Shown here one piece after another: positions 13,102 to 20,744 of a stretch of DNA of 20,744 nt (position 1 is its first letter; every line of letters starts with the position of its first letter). A model generated the notes under the pieces. It was given only the letters and a program-made list of their open reading frames with translations, was not told where the DNA came from and searched no databases. The DNA lies in contig JANXVV010000358.1 of NCBI GenBank assembly GCA_025351525.1, positions 1-20,744 of the forward strand, written 5' to 3'. The DNA is from Humisphaera sp. GTDB lineage: Bacteria > Planctomycetota > Phycisphaerae > Tepidisphaerales > Tepidisphaeraceae. Position numbers and translations under genes: made by a program.

Positions 13102-14382
13102 ATGGCCCAGCGTCCTTTCACCACGCGTCAATTCCTCACTTCGATCGCCGCCGTCGGATTATTCGCCGGAGGCTGCGAAAATAGGTCCGCCCATTCCCAG
13201 GGTGAACTCCGCCCCGATTCGCAGCGGGCTTTAGTTCCGGGAAACGCAGCGGACGAAACCAGACCGACCGAAGCAAGGCGGGAATCCCCCGCCATCCCCG
13301 AATTCAACGGTTCGACTGATCCTTCGCTGATCGCCACCACCGTCAAAAATTACACGCAGCAGATGGCACCCTTGATCGAGCAACGGCCAAAGCCCCCGGA
13401 GCCCGCCATTGCGGCCATAGGGGATCCTTCCGATGTTCGCTGGATCAAACCGGGTGACCCCGCCAAGCCCACCGCTCGCCCGCCCATTCCCGTGGAAGTG
13501 ATCCCGCTGGTGCAACCGGTTATCGATGCCCAACCCAGCAGCGCGAATCAGGGATTGTCGGTGGCCTCGGCACTGCAACCGCTCACCGTGCCCAATCCGC
13601 AGAGCGGGATGCGCATTTCGCCGGACGATGTGAACCGCACCGTCACCGCCCCGCGCCCCGCCGTTCTGGCGGCGGACCTCGAAGCGAAACTATCGCGGCA
13701 GATTCAAAGTTCCCCGCGCGACCTATGGGCGCACCTCGATTCTCAACTGCTCCACTTCCTTCGCGATGAGCAGGTTCCTCAACTGGATGCGCTCACCTCA
13801 CTTCCTCTGGAAGATCGCGAACTGGTCGCGGCGGTGATGGACGGCCTCACCCTCTTCCGCAACAGCCTGCGCGCCGATGGCAACATGCTTTTATCGCGGA
13901 AGGTCAAACCGCTTCTGGATCTGGCCGATCGGTTGCGCTCGCAGGCCGACCTGAACATCCCCACCCTTTCGCTCTGCACCAAGGTCGATGCCTTTGGCGT
14001 GTATGAACCGATCGATCCAGTCCGTTTCATCGCCGGCAAGGAGCATCAGGCGATCATCTATTGCGAAGTGGAAAACTTCGCCTCATCGCCCATGTCAGAT
14101 AAGAAAATGTGGGAGACCAAGCTCTCGCAGGAAGCGGTGCTCTACACCGAAAGCGGTCTGCAGGTCTGGGTGGATAAAGCCGGCACGGTGGTCGACCACT
14201 CGCGCAATCGCCGCCGCGATTTTTTCATCGTGAAGAAGATCAAGCTGCCGGCGGCGCTCACCATCGGGCGGTATCTTTTGAAAGTGACGGTGGAGGATCA
14301 ACAGGCGAAGCGCGTCGCCGAGCAGACGATGCCGATCGAGATCGTCGCCCAAATGGAGACGGCGGCCGTGGGAACGAAGTAG
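13102..14382 (+). CDS. Lipoprotein, function unknown
   Basis: The product has 426 residues from the ATG at 13102, chosen because GGAG lies 5-6 bases upstream and a lipoprotein signal follows: MAQRPFTTRQFLTSIAAVGLFAGGC, with the lipobox cysteine at residue 25. The TTRQFL segment resembles a Tat motif but lacks the twin arginines. Residues 30-200 are Pro-rich and low in structure (PVEVIPLVQPVIDAQP near 131-146). The C-terminal half (about 210-426) looks folded, with helices (DLEAKLSRQIQSSPRDLWAHLDSQLLHFL) and then a beta-rich end containing VRFIAGKEHQAIIYCEVENF. It would be anchored in a membrane facing the periplasm. I do not recognise a family; the open frame from 13009 has no supporting signal. 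Confidence 0.78.
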   Translation: MAQRPFTTRQFLTSIAAVGLFAGGCENRSAHSQGELRPDSQRALVPGNAADETRPTEARRESPAIPEFNGSTDPSLIATTVKNYTQQMAPLIEQRPKPPEPAIAAIGDPSDVRWIKPGDPAKPTARPPIPVEVIPLVQPVIDAQPSSANQGLSVASALQPLTVPNPQSGMRISPDDVNRTVTAPRPAVLAADLEAKLSRQIQSSPRDLWAHLDSQLLHFLRDEQVPQLDALTSLPLEDRELVAAVMDGLTLFRNSLRADGNMLLSRKVKPLLDLADRLRSQADLNIPTLSLCTKVDAFGVYEPIDPVRFIAGKEHQAIIYCEVENFASSPMSDKKMWETKLSQEAVLYTESGLQVWVDKAGTVVDHSRNRRRDFFIVKKIKLPAALTIGRYLLKVTVEDQQAKRVAEQTMPIEIVAQMETAAVGTK

Positions 14383-14398
14383 CGCGGGGCAACCCTAA

Positions 14399-14465
14399 GG
14401 TGGCATGGGCGTCTCGCCCGAGCATTTCTTCGGCCAAAAAGCACGGGCGGGACGCCCATGCCACC
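14399..14465. repeat. Full GGTGGCATGGGCGTC palindrome after the lipoprotein gene
   Basis: Arms of 22 bases (14399-14420 and 14444-14465) pair with one mismatch around a 23-base loop. It begins 16 bases after the lipoprotein stop codon and may help end that transcript or stabilise it, although no T-tract follows. Single-arm relatives lie at 1397-1437 and 10981-11005. The rest of the gap to 14666 holds an AT-rich stretch (14617-14652) that may contain the promoter of the next gene, with TTGAAC at 14611-14616. Confidence 0.85.
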
Positions 14466-14666
14466 CTCTTCGCTAATGCTTTTTCCCGCATTGCCCTTCG
14501 CTTTTTTCTCTGTGCCGGTCTCTTTGTTCTCCGTGTCCTCTGTGGCTGTTTTGCATCGGACCGGATGAGTCGCGCTGTAGTGCCAGTGCCAACCACGCGC
14601 CCCCAAAGCATTGAACTTGCATTTATTATAAAAATAGATAATTATACGTCATAGGAGACTTTCCCC

Positions 14667-16583
14667 ATGTCGCAAACCGCCTCCCCCGAGCTTGTGCCCA
14701 CCACCGTCTTCCCGGATTCAACGCAGGTCAACCAAGCCGTCGCCGCTGAAATCGCGGGGTTGATTCGCGCCAAGGCTGCGCGGAATCAATCCTGCGTGCT
14801 CGGCCTCGCCACCGGTTCCACTCCAACTGGGGTGTATGAAGAACTCGTCCGCATGCACCGGGAAGAAGGTTTAAGTTTCAAGAACGTGGTGACCTTCAAC
14901 CTCGATGAATATTTCCCGATGCAGCCGTTGGAATTGCAAAGCTACCGGCGCTTCATGCGGGAACATCTGTTCGACCGCGTCAATCTCCCGGCCAAGAACA
15001 TCCACATCCCCGATGGCACCATCGCCGCGGATCAGGTCAACGCATTCTGCCAGCAATACGAGAAGGCCATCCTCGAGCACGGCGGCATCGACCTGCAGAT
15101 TCTCGGCATCGGACGCACCGGTCACGTCGGCTTCAACGAGCCCGGTTCCTCCCGCGAAAGCCGCACCCGCCTCATCACGCTGGATCACGTCACCCGCCTC
15201 GATGCCGCCTCCGATTTCTTCGGCGAAGAACACGTCCCTCGTCGGGCGCTCACGATGGGCGTCGGCACCATTCTTGCCGCCAAACGGGTGATTCTGATCG
15301 CCTTCGGCGAGGGCAAAGCCCCCGTGGTGGCGCGTGCGGTCGAAGGGCCGATCACCCCCGCCGTCGCCGCCAGCTATTTGCAGGAGCATCCGGATGCCCG
15401 CTTCATGCTCGATGAAGCCGCCGCCGCCGAGTTGACCCGCTTCAAAAGCCCCTGGCTTTTGGGAGACATCCCATGGACCCAGCCCACCATCCGCAAGGCC
15501 GTCATCTGGCTGGCCCGCCGCGTGAACAAGCCGATTTTGAAACTCACCGCCGAGGACTACAACGAGCACGGCCTGCAGGATCTCGCCGCCCTGCACGGTC
15601 CCGCGCATGAGATCAACATCGACGTGTTCCGCGAGATGAACGAGACCATCACCGGGTGGCCCGGCGGCAAGCCCCTCGATCAAAAGCGGCCCGGTGACAT
15701 CTCCCGCCCCACCGATGGCATCTTCCCCAAGCGAGTGCTGCTCTTCTCACCCCACCCCGATGATGATGTCATCAGCATGGGCGGCACGCTCATTCGCCTC
15801 GTCGACCAAAAGCACGAAGTCCACGTCGCCTATCAAACCTCCGGCAACATCGCGGTGTTCGATGCCGATGCCCTGCGCTTCGCCGACTTCGCCTCCGAGT
15901 TTCAACGTATGTTCGGCACCGGTCTCGAACACGCCACGAAGATCGAGCAGCACATTGAGGAATTTCTCCGCCACAAGAAGCCCGGCCAGGTCGACAGCCC
16001 CGAAGTCCAGCAGATCAAGGGCCTCATCCGCCGGGGTGAGGCCCGCGCTGCCGGCCGCGATTGCGGTGTGCCCTACGAACGTCTGCATTTCATGGATCTC
16101 CCCTTCTACGAAACCGGCACCGTCCGCAAAAAACCATTGGGCGAAGAGGATGTCCGACTCACCGTCGAGCTGCTCGAAAAAATCAAGCCCCACCAGGTCT
16201 ATGCCGCCGGTGATCTATCCGATCCGCACGGCACCCACCGCGTCTGCCTCGCCGCCGTCTTCGCCGCGCTCGAAAAACTAAAGGACCAACCTTGGGTCCG
16301 CACCTGCGAAGTCTGGCTCTATCGCGGCGCCTGGCAGGAATGGGAACCCGAGAAAATCGAGATGGCCGTCCCCTTGAGCCCCCAGGAACTTTTGCGCAAA
16401 CGCAGCGCCGTCTTCAAGCACCAAAGCCAGAAGGACCGCGCCATGTTCCCCGGCGCCGACGAGCGAGAATTTTGGCAGCGCGCCGAAGAGCGCAACCGGC
16501 AGACCGCCAGAATCTATGACAAACTGGGGCTGGCGGAGTATGAGGCGATCGAGGGATTTGTGCGGTGGAAGAAAGACGAATGA
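14667..16583 (+). CDS. Glucosamine-6-phosphate deaminase-like protein fused to PIG-L deacetylase domain
   Basis: The product has 638 residues in two parts. Residues 10-265 are NagB-like: GLATGSTPTGVYEEL (46-60), Asp80 in NLDEY (E. coli Asp72), and GIGRTGHVGFNEPGSS (147-162) with His153 and Glu158 at the places of E. coli His143 and Glu148, but Thr151 replaces catalytic Asp141. Residues 355-638 are PIG-L/LmbE-like: PHPDDD at 362-367 and DPHGTH at 519-524 supply the zinc ligands. NagB enzymes turn glucosamine-6-phosphate into fructose-6-phosphate and ammonia; PIG-L enzymes remove acetyl from N-acetylglucosamine compounds. The fusion suggests coupled deacetylation and deamination, or another amino-sugar reaction. 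Such fusions are also known in Bacteroidetes, as I recall. AGGAGA lies 8 bases before the ATG. Confidence 0.9.
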   Translation: MSQTASPELVPTTVFPDSTQVNQAVAAEIAGLIRAKAARNQSCVLGLATGSTPTGVYEELVRMHREEGLSFKNVVTFNLDEYFPMQPLELQSYRRFMREHLFDRVNLPAKNIHIPDGTIAADQVNAFCQQYEKAILEHGGIDLQILGIGRTGHVGFNEPGSSRESRTRLITLDHVTRLDAASDFFGEEHVPRRALTMGVGTILAAKRVILIAFGEGKAPVVARAVEGPITPAVAASYLQEHPDARFMLDEAAAAELTRFKSPWLLGDIPWTQPTIRKAVIWLARRVNKPILKLTAEDYNEHGLQDLAALHGPAHEINIDVFREMNETITGWPGGKPLDQKRPGDISRPTDGIFPKRVLLFSPHPDDDVISMGGTLIRLVDQKHEVHVAYQTSGNIAVFDADALRFADFASEFQRMFGTGLEHATKIEQHIEEFLRHKKPGQVDSPEVQQIKGLIRRGEARAAGRDCGVPYERLHFMDLPFYETGTVRKKPLGEEDVRLTVELLEKIKPHQVYAAGDLSDPHGTHRVCLAAVFAALEKLKDQPWVRTCEVWLYRGAWQEWEPEKIEMAVPLSPQELLRKRSAVFKHQSQKDRAMFPGADEREFWQRAEERNRQTARIYDKLGLAEYEAIEGFVRWKKDE

Positions 16584-16642
16584 CGAAACGGAGGTATTAC
16601 CACGAAGACACGAAATCAGAAATCAGAAATCAGAAAAAAGCT

Positions 16643-16747
16643 CAGACCTGTGCCTGCTCGGTGGTTAAAAGGCACAGGTCTCGGAGTCCCGCGACCTGTG
16701 GCACCCCGCACCTCTGAGAACCTGGAAGTTATTTACGTCCCATTCCT
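16643..16747 (+). repeat. ACAGGTC palindrome with conserved flank, copy 2 (left half lost)
   Basis: GACCTGTGCC (16645-16654) pairs with GGCACAGGTC (16671-16680); the outer part of the left arm seen at 10278 is missing, while the right arm through GGCACCCC (16707) is kept. The conserved flank follows at 16713-16747. Just before it, three tandem GAAATCA units (16612-16632) follow a CCACGAAGACACGAA unit. Confidence 0.7.
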
Positions 16748-16855
16748 AAGGCATGAAATTCCGATCAAACTGGGTCAGATCGAAGAGCGGCACTTCAGAG
16801 AGTCCGCATAAGTTTCAATGGGGATTGAGGGCACTTTCAAGCCGCTCGACGGCTT

Positions 16856-16989
16856 AGAGCATGTTTAGAAACACGGGTGGGTTCGCCGCAGCATGGGCTA
16901 CCAGCCCATGATTTTCTTTTTAAAAAATCAGAAACATGGGCTGGTAGCCCATGCTACGACAGCCTCTGCTGTGTTTTTAAACATGCTCT
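16856..16989. repeat. 134-bp palindromic element, copy 2 (MITE-like)
   Basis: Perfect 12-base terminal inverted repeats AGAGCATGTTTA (16856-16867) and TAAACATGCTCT (16978-16989). The inner organisation matches copy 1 at 3167-3299: GCATGGGCTACCAGCCCATG, an A/T-rich loop, then its partner. The right end touches the start of the transposase relic. No clear target duplication is visible. Confidence 0.85.
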
Positions 16990-17222
16990 TCCCCACCCCC
17001 GACTGGCGAGGCAAGCCATTGATAAGCCACGATCTGATCGTGAAACTCATTGGCGGCACGACGACCAGCGCCGGACTGAAAGTCAAAGCGGCGTTGGATC
17101 CGGCACGCCACGAGAGCGGAATCAAGGTCAGCGATGAAGCGCTGAACGCCGTGAACATTGAGCGTGACGCGTTCCACGGAGAGTGGAACTGTTCCATTCG
17201 GCCAAACGCAAAAGTCGCATAG
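16990..17222 (+). pseudogene. C-terminal remnant of an ISAzo13-family transposase
   Basis: About 76 residues (TPDWRGKPLISHDLIVKLI through VSDEALNAVNIERDAFHGEW to the stop at 17220-17222) match the conserved end of ISAzo13-type transposases as I recall it (WRGKPL, GLKV, G-I-KVSD, N-ERDAFHGEWN-I-P). The catalytic DDE core is absent, so this is a dead fragment. The homology starts within a few bases of the end of the palindromic element at 16989, and the open frame continues through that element by chance. No left or right IS end was identified. Confidence 0.75.
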
Positions 17223-17303
17223 GTTATCGATGCGCGCAGCCCAAGGGTTCGATCAGAACAGGCGTAGGGATGCCGCCCTCAACGCCGAATCATTCACGTT
17301 CAT

Positions 17304-18110
17304 CTATATCACCTTGATCTTTTCAATCCCCGGTGCCGGCGGCGGGTACTTCATCCCCAGCGGTTCCAGCGCCCGCACGATCGTGTCGGAGATCACCCAG
17401 TTGCGAAACCACTTGTGATCCGAAGGCACGACAATCCACGGCGCATCGGCGGTCGAGCATTTTTTCAGCGCATCCTGATACGCCTCCATATAGTCATCCC
17501 ACCGCTCGCGCTCGACCAGATCCTGCGGGCTGAACTTCCAGTTTTTGCTCGGGTCCGTCAGCCGCGATTCCATGCGGGCCTTCTGTTCCTTCCGCGAGAT
17601 GTGCAAGAAAAACTTGAGGATGATCGTCCCCTCATCAGCCAATAATTTCTCAAAGGCGTTGATCTGCTGATACCGTCTGGACCAAACGCTTTTCGGCACC
17701 AGATCCTTCACGCGCTCAACCAGCACACTCTCATAATGGGAGCGGTTAAAGATGCCGATCATGCCCTTCGACGGGGCGGCGGCGTGGATGCGCCAGAGAT
17801 AATCATGCGCCAGTTCCAGATGCGTCGGCGCTTTGAAACTGGTCACCGAGCATCCCTGCGGATTGATGCCGCTGAAAACGTGATCGACCGCCCCGTCTTT
17901 CCCGCCTGCATCCATCGCTTGAAACACCACCAGCAATGAGCGCTTCGCCTCGGCGTACATCACGTTTTGAAGCTTGTCCAGCTTTTTCAGATTCTTCTCG
18001 ACCGCCGATTCCGCATCGGCTTTGTCTTTAAAATGGCCCTGGTCGGAAGTGTCCAGCTTCGAGAGTTTCAAGGAACTACCAGGTTTCACGAGATAGGCGG
18101 ATTTGATCAT
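17304..18110 (-). CDS. Polyphosphate kinase 2 family phosphotransferase (PPK2)
   Basis: The product has 268 residues from the ATG at 18110, which has GGAG 4 bases upstream. The longer open frame to 18161 would translate a palindromic repeat and is rejected. The enzyme moves phosphate between polyphosphate and nucleotides in the cytoplasm. Visible motifs: Walker A AMDAGGKDG at 65-73 with the phosphate-binding Asp67, the follow-on FSGINPQGC and SFKAPT, and Walker B GMIGIFNRSHYE at 116-127. The order and spacing match the single-domain PPK2 group often annotated as polyphosphate:nucleotide phosphotransferase. Whether AMP, ADP or GDP is the acceptor cannot be told. It lies 264 bases downstream of the YgfZ-like gene on the same strand, separated by four palindromes, so the two are probably not translated as one unit. 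Confidence 0.92.
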   Translation of the reverse strand: MIKSAYLVKPGSSLKLSKLDTSDQGHFKDKADAESAVEKNLKKLDKLQNVMYAEAKRSLLVVFQAMDAGGKDGAVDHVFSGINPQGCSVTSFKAPTHLELAHDYLWRIHAAAPSKGMIGIFNRSHYESVLVERVKDLVPKSVWSRRYQQINAFEKLLADEGTIILKFFLHISRKEQKARMESRLTDPSKNWKFSPQDLVERERWDDYMEAYQDALKKCSTADAPWIVVPSDHKWFRNWVISDTIVRALEPLGMKYPPPAPGIEKIKVI

Positions 18111-18132
18111 ATGGCTCCGAAAATATTCGTAG

Positions 18133-18362
18133 CATGGGCTGGAAGCCCATGTCTTAATCAAGCGCTTCTAAAACCTCAGTCGTGGCACGGGCTTCCAGCC
18201 CGTGTAGACGGCTACATGCGTAAAAGAGTTCAATCTAACTTTTTTTCACCTGGGGAACCGCCAACATGGGCTGGAAGCCCATGCCACGATGAACATTGGA
18301 AATTGGTCTTTGGTTCCGTTTGATATACACACTCGTAAAAAGATATGGGCTGGTAGCCCATG
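18133..18362. repeat. Four CATGGGCTGGAAGCCCATG-type palindromes in a row
   Basis: Perfect or near-perfect 17-19-base palindromes lie at 18133-18151, 18186-18204 (CACGGGC variant, inverted), 18265-18283 and 18345-18361 (CTGGTAGCC variant). All fall in the 264-base gap between the YgfZ-like and PPK2 genes. The core ATGGGCT/AGCCCAT is shared with the inner palindromes of the elements at 3167 and 16856. Confidence 0.85.
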
Positions 18363-18374
18363 CTATGGAGAACT

Positions 18375-19511
18375 TCACGAATGAACGAACGGCAGATCCA
18401 CCACCGTCCCCTTCCGAACCTTTCCCTCCGCCGGAATGTTCACCACAGTCTTCGCCGCATAAAACGGCTTCTTCAAGTACCCCAGACAAATCGCGACATT
18501 CGATAACACCGGCGACAGCGTGCTGCTCATCACTCCGCCGATCTCATTCGAGGCATCATCGAGAATCTTCGTCCCCGCGATCGGCAGGGCATCGGATTCC
18601 ATGCGGATGCCGACCAACTGTTTGGCGACCTGCTGGCGGGCATACATGCGGGCGACAATCTCCTGACCCAGATAACAACCCTTGGTGACGCTCACCGCCC
18701 GATTGAATTGCCCCGTCTCGGCGGGCAGTATCGTATCGTCGAAATCGATCCCGAAGATCGGTCGACCCGCTTCGATGCGCGAAGCGTTGTACGCCGCCCA
18801 GCCCACCGGACGTAACAACCTCTTGCCGAGTTCCGACGGTGTGCCGAAATTCGATAGGAGATTCATCCACACCGTGCGGGCCGAATCCGTCGGCACGATC
18901 AACACATACCCCGTCTGGCCGGTGCGATCATCGCGATAGACGATCGCGTCGATGCCGAACAGCTTGATCGACGCGGACGAAAGCGGATCGAGCGTCGGCA
19001 GCGGCACACCCATCGCCGCGCTCAACACCTCGCGCGAACCCGGACCGTGCAGCGCGATCTGATGCAACGCCTCGGTGCGGTCAATCACCTTCACCTGCTC
19101 GGCGAACAGATATTTGTCGAACATCCCCCGCACCTGCGCCACCAGCCGCCCGTCCATCTCCAGCAGCGTGCGATCGCCCTGTTCCAGCACGTTCAAATCC
19201 GTGACGATGCGCCCCTTGGTGTTCAGATAAAACGCGTACACTCCCAACCCCGCCGCCATGTCGGTTTTGGTTTCCTTGTTCCAGGTCTGGTTGGTCAGCA
19301 GGTTATTCAGAAACGGCGATCGGTCCCTGCCGGTCAGCTCCAGAATTCCGCGCTGCGGCAGATCCATCATCCCGCAACCCTTGTGCAGGGCGGCGTATTC
19401 CGCCTGCGGCTCGCCGAACGTGCTGACGATCTCCACCTCCGCATACGGCTGGAATTCAGCCTCGGCTTGGGCGTGCAGCGAACGAAGCGGATTGGGCAAC
19501 GGCGTGGGCAT
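18375..19511 (-). CDS. YgfZ/GcvT-like folate-binding protein
   Basis: The product has 378 residues from the ATG at 19511. The family motif KGCYLGQE is at 277-284, with the conserved cysteine Cys279. The N-terminal part contains the GcvT-like fold start (GMMDLPQRGILELTGRDRSPFLNNLLTNQ, 47-75). YgfZ proteins bind tetrahydrofolate and help assemble or repair iron-sulfur clusters in enzymes such as MiaB; it should be cytoplasmic. It is not the glycine-cleavage T protein, since the characteristic YgfZ cysteine motif is present and no gcvH or gcvP is near. The frame stays open upstream to 19634, but a TATAAT box at 19518-19523 puts the transcript start on the ATG. It is divergent from the glycosyltransferase. 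Confidence 0.9.
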   Translation of the reverse strand: MPTPLPNPLRSLHAQAEAEFQPYAEVEIVSTFGEPQAEYAALHKGCGMMDLPQRGILELTGRDRSPFLNNLLTNQTWNKETKTDMAAGLGVYAFYLNTKGRIVTDLNVLEQGDRTLLEMDGRLVAQVRGMFDKYLFAEQVKVIDRTEALHQIALHGPGSREVLSAAMGVPLPTLDPLSSASIKLFGIDAIVYRDDRTGQTGYVLIVPTDSARTVWMNLLSNFGTPSELGKRLLRPVGWAAYNASRIEAGRPIFGIDFDDTILPAETGQFNRAVSVTKGCYLGQEIVARMYARQQVAKQLVGIRMESDALPIAGTKILDDASNEIGGVMSSTLSPVLSNVAICLGYLKKPFYAAKTVVNIPAEGKVRKGTVVDLPFVHS

Positions 19512-19517
19512 CTGCGC

Positions 19518-19523
19518 ATTATA
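19518..19523 (-). promoter_or_regulatory. TATAAT box implying a leaderless transcript
   Basis: On the minus strand a perfect TATAAT lies six bases before the ATG at 19511, which places the expected transcription start on the A of the start codon. No Shine-Dalgarno sequence is present and none could fit. The -35 region is weak. Confidence 0.5.
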
Positions 19524-19572
19524 GCGGAAACCCAACTGTAGTTTGCATCCCCGATGCGATACCGTAGCGGCG

Positions 19573-20691
19573 ATGCGGATCGTGCATGTGACGGACACTT
19601 TTTTGCCGAAGATCGGCGGCGCGGAAATCGCCATTGATCAATTGGTACGCGCGATGAACGCCGCCGGTGAGCAATGCACGGTGCTGGCCCAGTCGCCGCG
19701 CGGGATGAGCGGAAAAATCGAAACGCCCTATCCGCTGATGCGCTTCCCGAATCCCCGATCCAGCCTATGGGCCGGGTGGTGGATCGAGCAGCATCTGAAG
19801 CGCATGGAAAAACGTCACGGCGCCGCCGACCTCTTTATCGGCCATCACGCCTTCCCGCCCGGCTACGCCTGCGTGAAGTACGCTGCCGCGCGCGGCGTGC
19901 CGAGCATCGTCTATCCGCGGGGTGGCGATATCTACGAAGTGTCGCGTTTCCGCCGCAAGAGACTGGCGTGGGGCAAGCTGACCTGGGCGCTCACCTACGC
20001 CTCGGCCATCGTGTGTGCCAGCGCCCCCATGGAGCAGATCGTGCGCGAGATCATCGGCGACCGCGCCGCCGAGGGACGGCTCGAACGCATTCCCAACGGG
20101 GTCAACACCGCCGACCTGATGGCCGATGCCTCCACCTCCCGATTCGCGGGGGATGCGCAATTTCAAGTGCCGTTCATTTTAGGGCTGGGCCGCCTCATCC
20201 ACCGCAAGGGATTCCATCTGCTGATCGAGGCGTTCGGTTCCCTCCCCGCTTCCGAATGGAAGCTCGTCATCGCCGGGGAAGGCCGCGAGCTGGACCGTTT
20301 AAAAAAGTTGGCGGATCCCCTGGGCGACCGCATTCTTTTCACCGGTCTGGTGAAGGGCGTTGACAAGCGATGGCTTCTGCAGCATTGCCGCTTCATGGCC
20401 GCCCCTTCACTCGAGGAAAGTTTCGGCAACGTCGCCCTAGAGTCGATGGCCTGTGGCAAACCCGTCATCGCCTCGCGCGCCAGCGGTTTCGCCGAGATCG
20501 TCCGCGAGGAGGAGAATGGCCGCCTGGTGAATGTCGGCGATGTCGCCGCGCTGCGGGACACGATCCAATCCATGTGCAAGATCGATCTGACCGCGCAATC
20601 CCTCGCCGCCCATCGAACGGCGGAAGAATTTTCCTGGGCGGCGGTGACGGTGAAATACCGGAACCTGATTCACCGGCTGTTGAGCCGGTAG
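19573..20691 (+). CDS. GT4-family glycosyltransferase
   Basis: The product has 372 residues from the ATG at 19573, giving the usual family start MRIVHVTDTFLPKIGGAE with the Gly-Gly loop that binds the acceptor side. An upstream TTG at 19543 is in frame but less likely. The C-terminal Rossmann half has LGLGRLIHRKGFHLLIEAF and the EX7E motif Glu282/Glu290 in EESFGNVALE, followed by MACGKPVIAS. GT4 enzymes are retaining transferases that use nucleotide sugars to build cell-surface polysaccharides or glycolipids on the cytoplasmic face. No other polysaccharide gene is visible, so donor and acceptor are unknown. It has no clear ribosome site and shares a 61-base divergent intergenic region with the YgfZ-like gene. 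20692-20744 shows no further feature. Confidence 0.93.
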   Translation: MRIVHVTDTFLPKIGGAEIAIDQLVRAMNAAGEQCTVLAQSPRGMSGKIETPYPLMRFPNPRSSLWAGWWIEQHLKRMEKRHGAADLFIGHHAFPPGYACVKYAAARGVPSIVYPRGGDIYEVSRFRRKRLAWGKLTWALTYASAIVCASAPMEQIVREIIGDRAAEGRLERIPNGVNTADLMADASTSRFAGDAQFQVPFILGLGRLIHRKGFHLLIEAFGSLPASEWKLVIAGEGRELDRLKKLADPLGDRILFTGLVKGVDKRWLLQHCRFMAAPSLEESFGNVALESMACGKPVIASRASGFAEIVREEENGRLVNVGDVAALRDTIQSMCKIDLTAQSLAAHRTAEEFSWAAVTVKYRNLIHRLLSR

Positions 20692-20744
20692 ACGTGTGGA
20701 GCGAAGAGCGGGGGCGAGCGGGAAACCAGAAACTCGAAAGTGGG

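Noticed and set aside
14871..15683. A 270-residue open frame on the minus strand
   Set aside because: It is antisense to the well-conserved NagB domain.
16612..16632. Three tandem GAAATCA units as a possible CRISPR-like array
   Set aside because: The units are 7 bases long and have no spacers; this is a simple tandem repeat.
16893..17222. A 109-residue open frame that could be taken as a complete gene
   Set aside because: Its first third is the palindromic element translated by chance; only the end matches a transposase.
18111..18161. A 17-residue N-terminal extension of the PPK2 protein
   Set aside because: It is coded by an intergenic palindrome, and a ribosome site supports the start at 18110.

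Overview
The window looks like chromosome from a GC-rich member of the Planctomycetota, probably a Phycisphaerae-type lineage. The evidence is indirect. There is a small basic protein of the Planctomycetes/Verrucomicrobia/Chlamydiae type, there are two secreted proteins with PEP-CTERM-like tails, most genes stand alone with long gaps, and the gaps are full of dispersed palindromes. No rRNA, tRNA, CRISPR array or intact mobile element was seen.

Layout, left to right: a chromate transporter (100-1329, +); a secreted protein with a PxPS-type C-terminal sorting tail (1518-2252, -) with its terminator; a small zinc-ribbon membrane protein (2616-2960, +); a repeat-rich gap with a 133-bp palindromic element; a secreted coiled-coil protein of unknown function (3481-4500, +). 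Next come two minus-strand genes in tandem: an animal-type heme peroxidase (7080-8654), transcribed first, and a copper-radical oxidase carrying five exact 64-residue N-terminal repeats (4567-7008). Then a class I/II aminotransferase (8937-10148, -) carries an in-frame palindromic insertion. It is followed by the small basic protein with a histone-H1-like Ala/Pro/Lys tail (10412-10783, -), a short metalloprotease-like PEP-CTERM protein (11239-11964, +), a tiny 44-residue basic protein with its own ribosome site and terminator (12581-12715, +), a lipoprotein (13102-14382, +), a NagB-like/PIG-L fusion (14667-16583, +), a truncated ISAzo13-type transposase beside a second copy of the palindromic element (16990-17222), a PPK2-family polyphosphate kinase (17304-18110, -), a YgfZ/GcvT-like folate-binding protein (18375-19511, -) with a probable leaderless promoter, and a divergent GT4 glycosyltransferase (19573-20691, +).

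The best candidate for an undescribed system is the oxidase-peroxidase pair. Both proteins keep every catalytic residue I can check. The oxidase should make H2O2 and the peroxidase should consume it. They are spaced like an operon, and neither has a recognisable signal peptide. The second theme is the repeat ecology: several palindromic families, some nested in each other, one interrupting a coding gene in frame, and one adjoining a dead transposase. All family calls come from reading motifs in the sequence and recalled family features; no database search was run.
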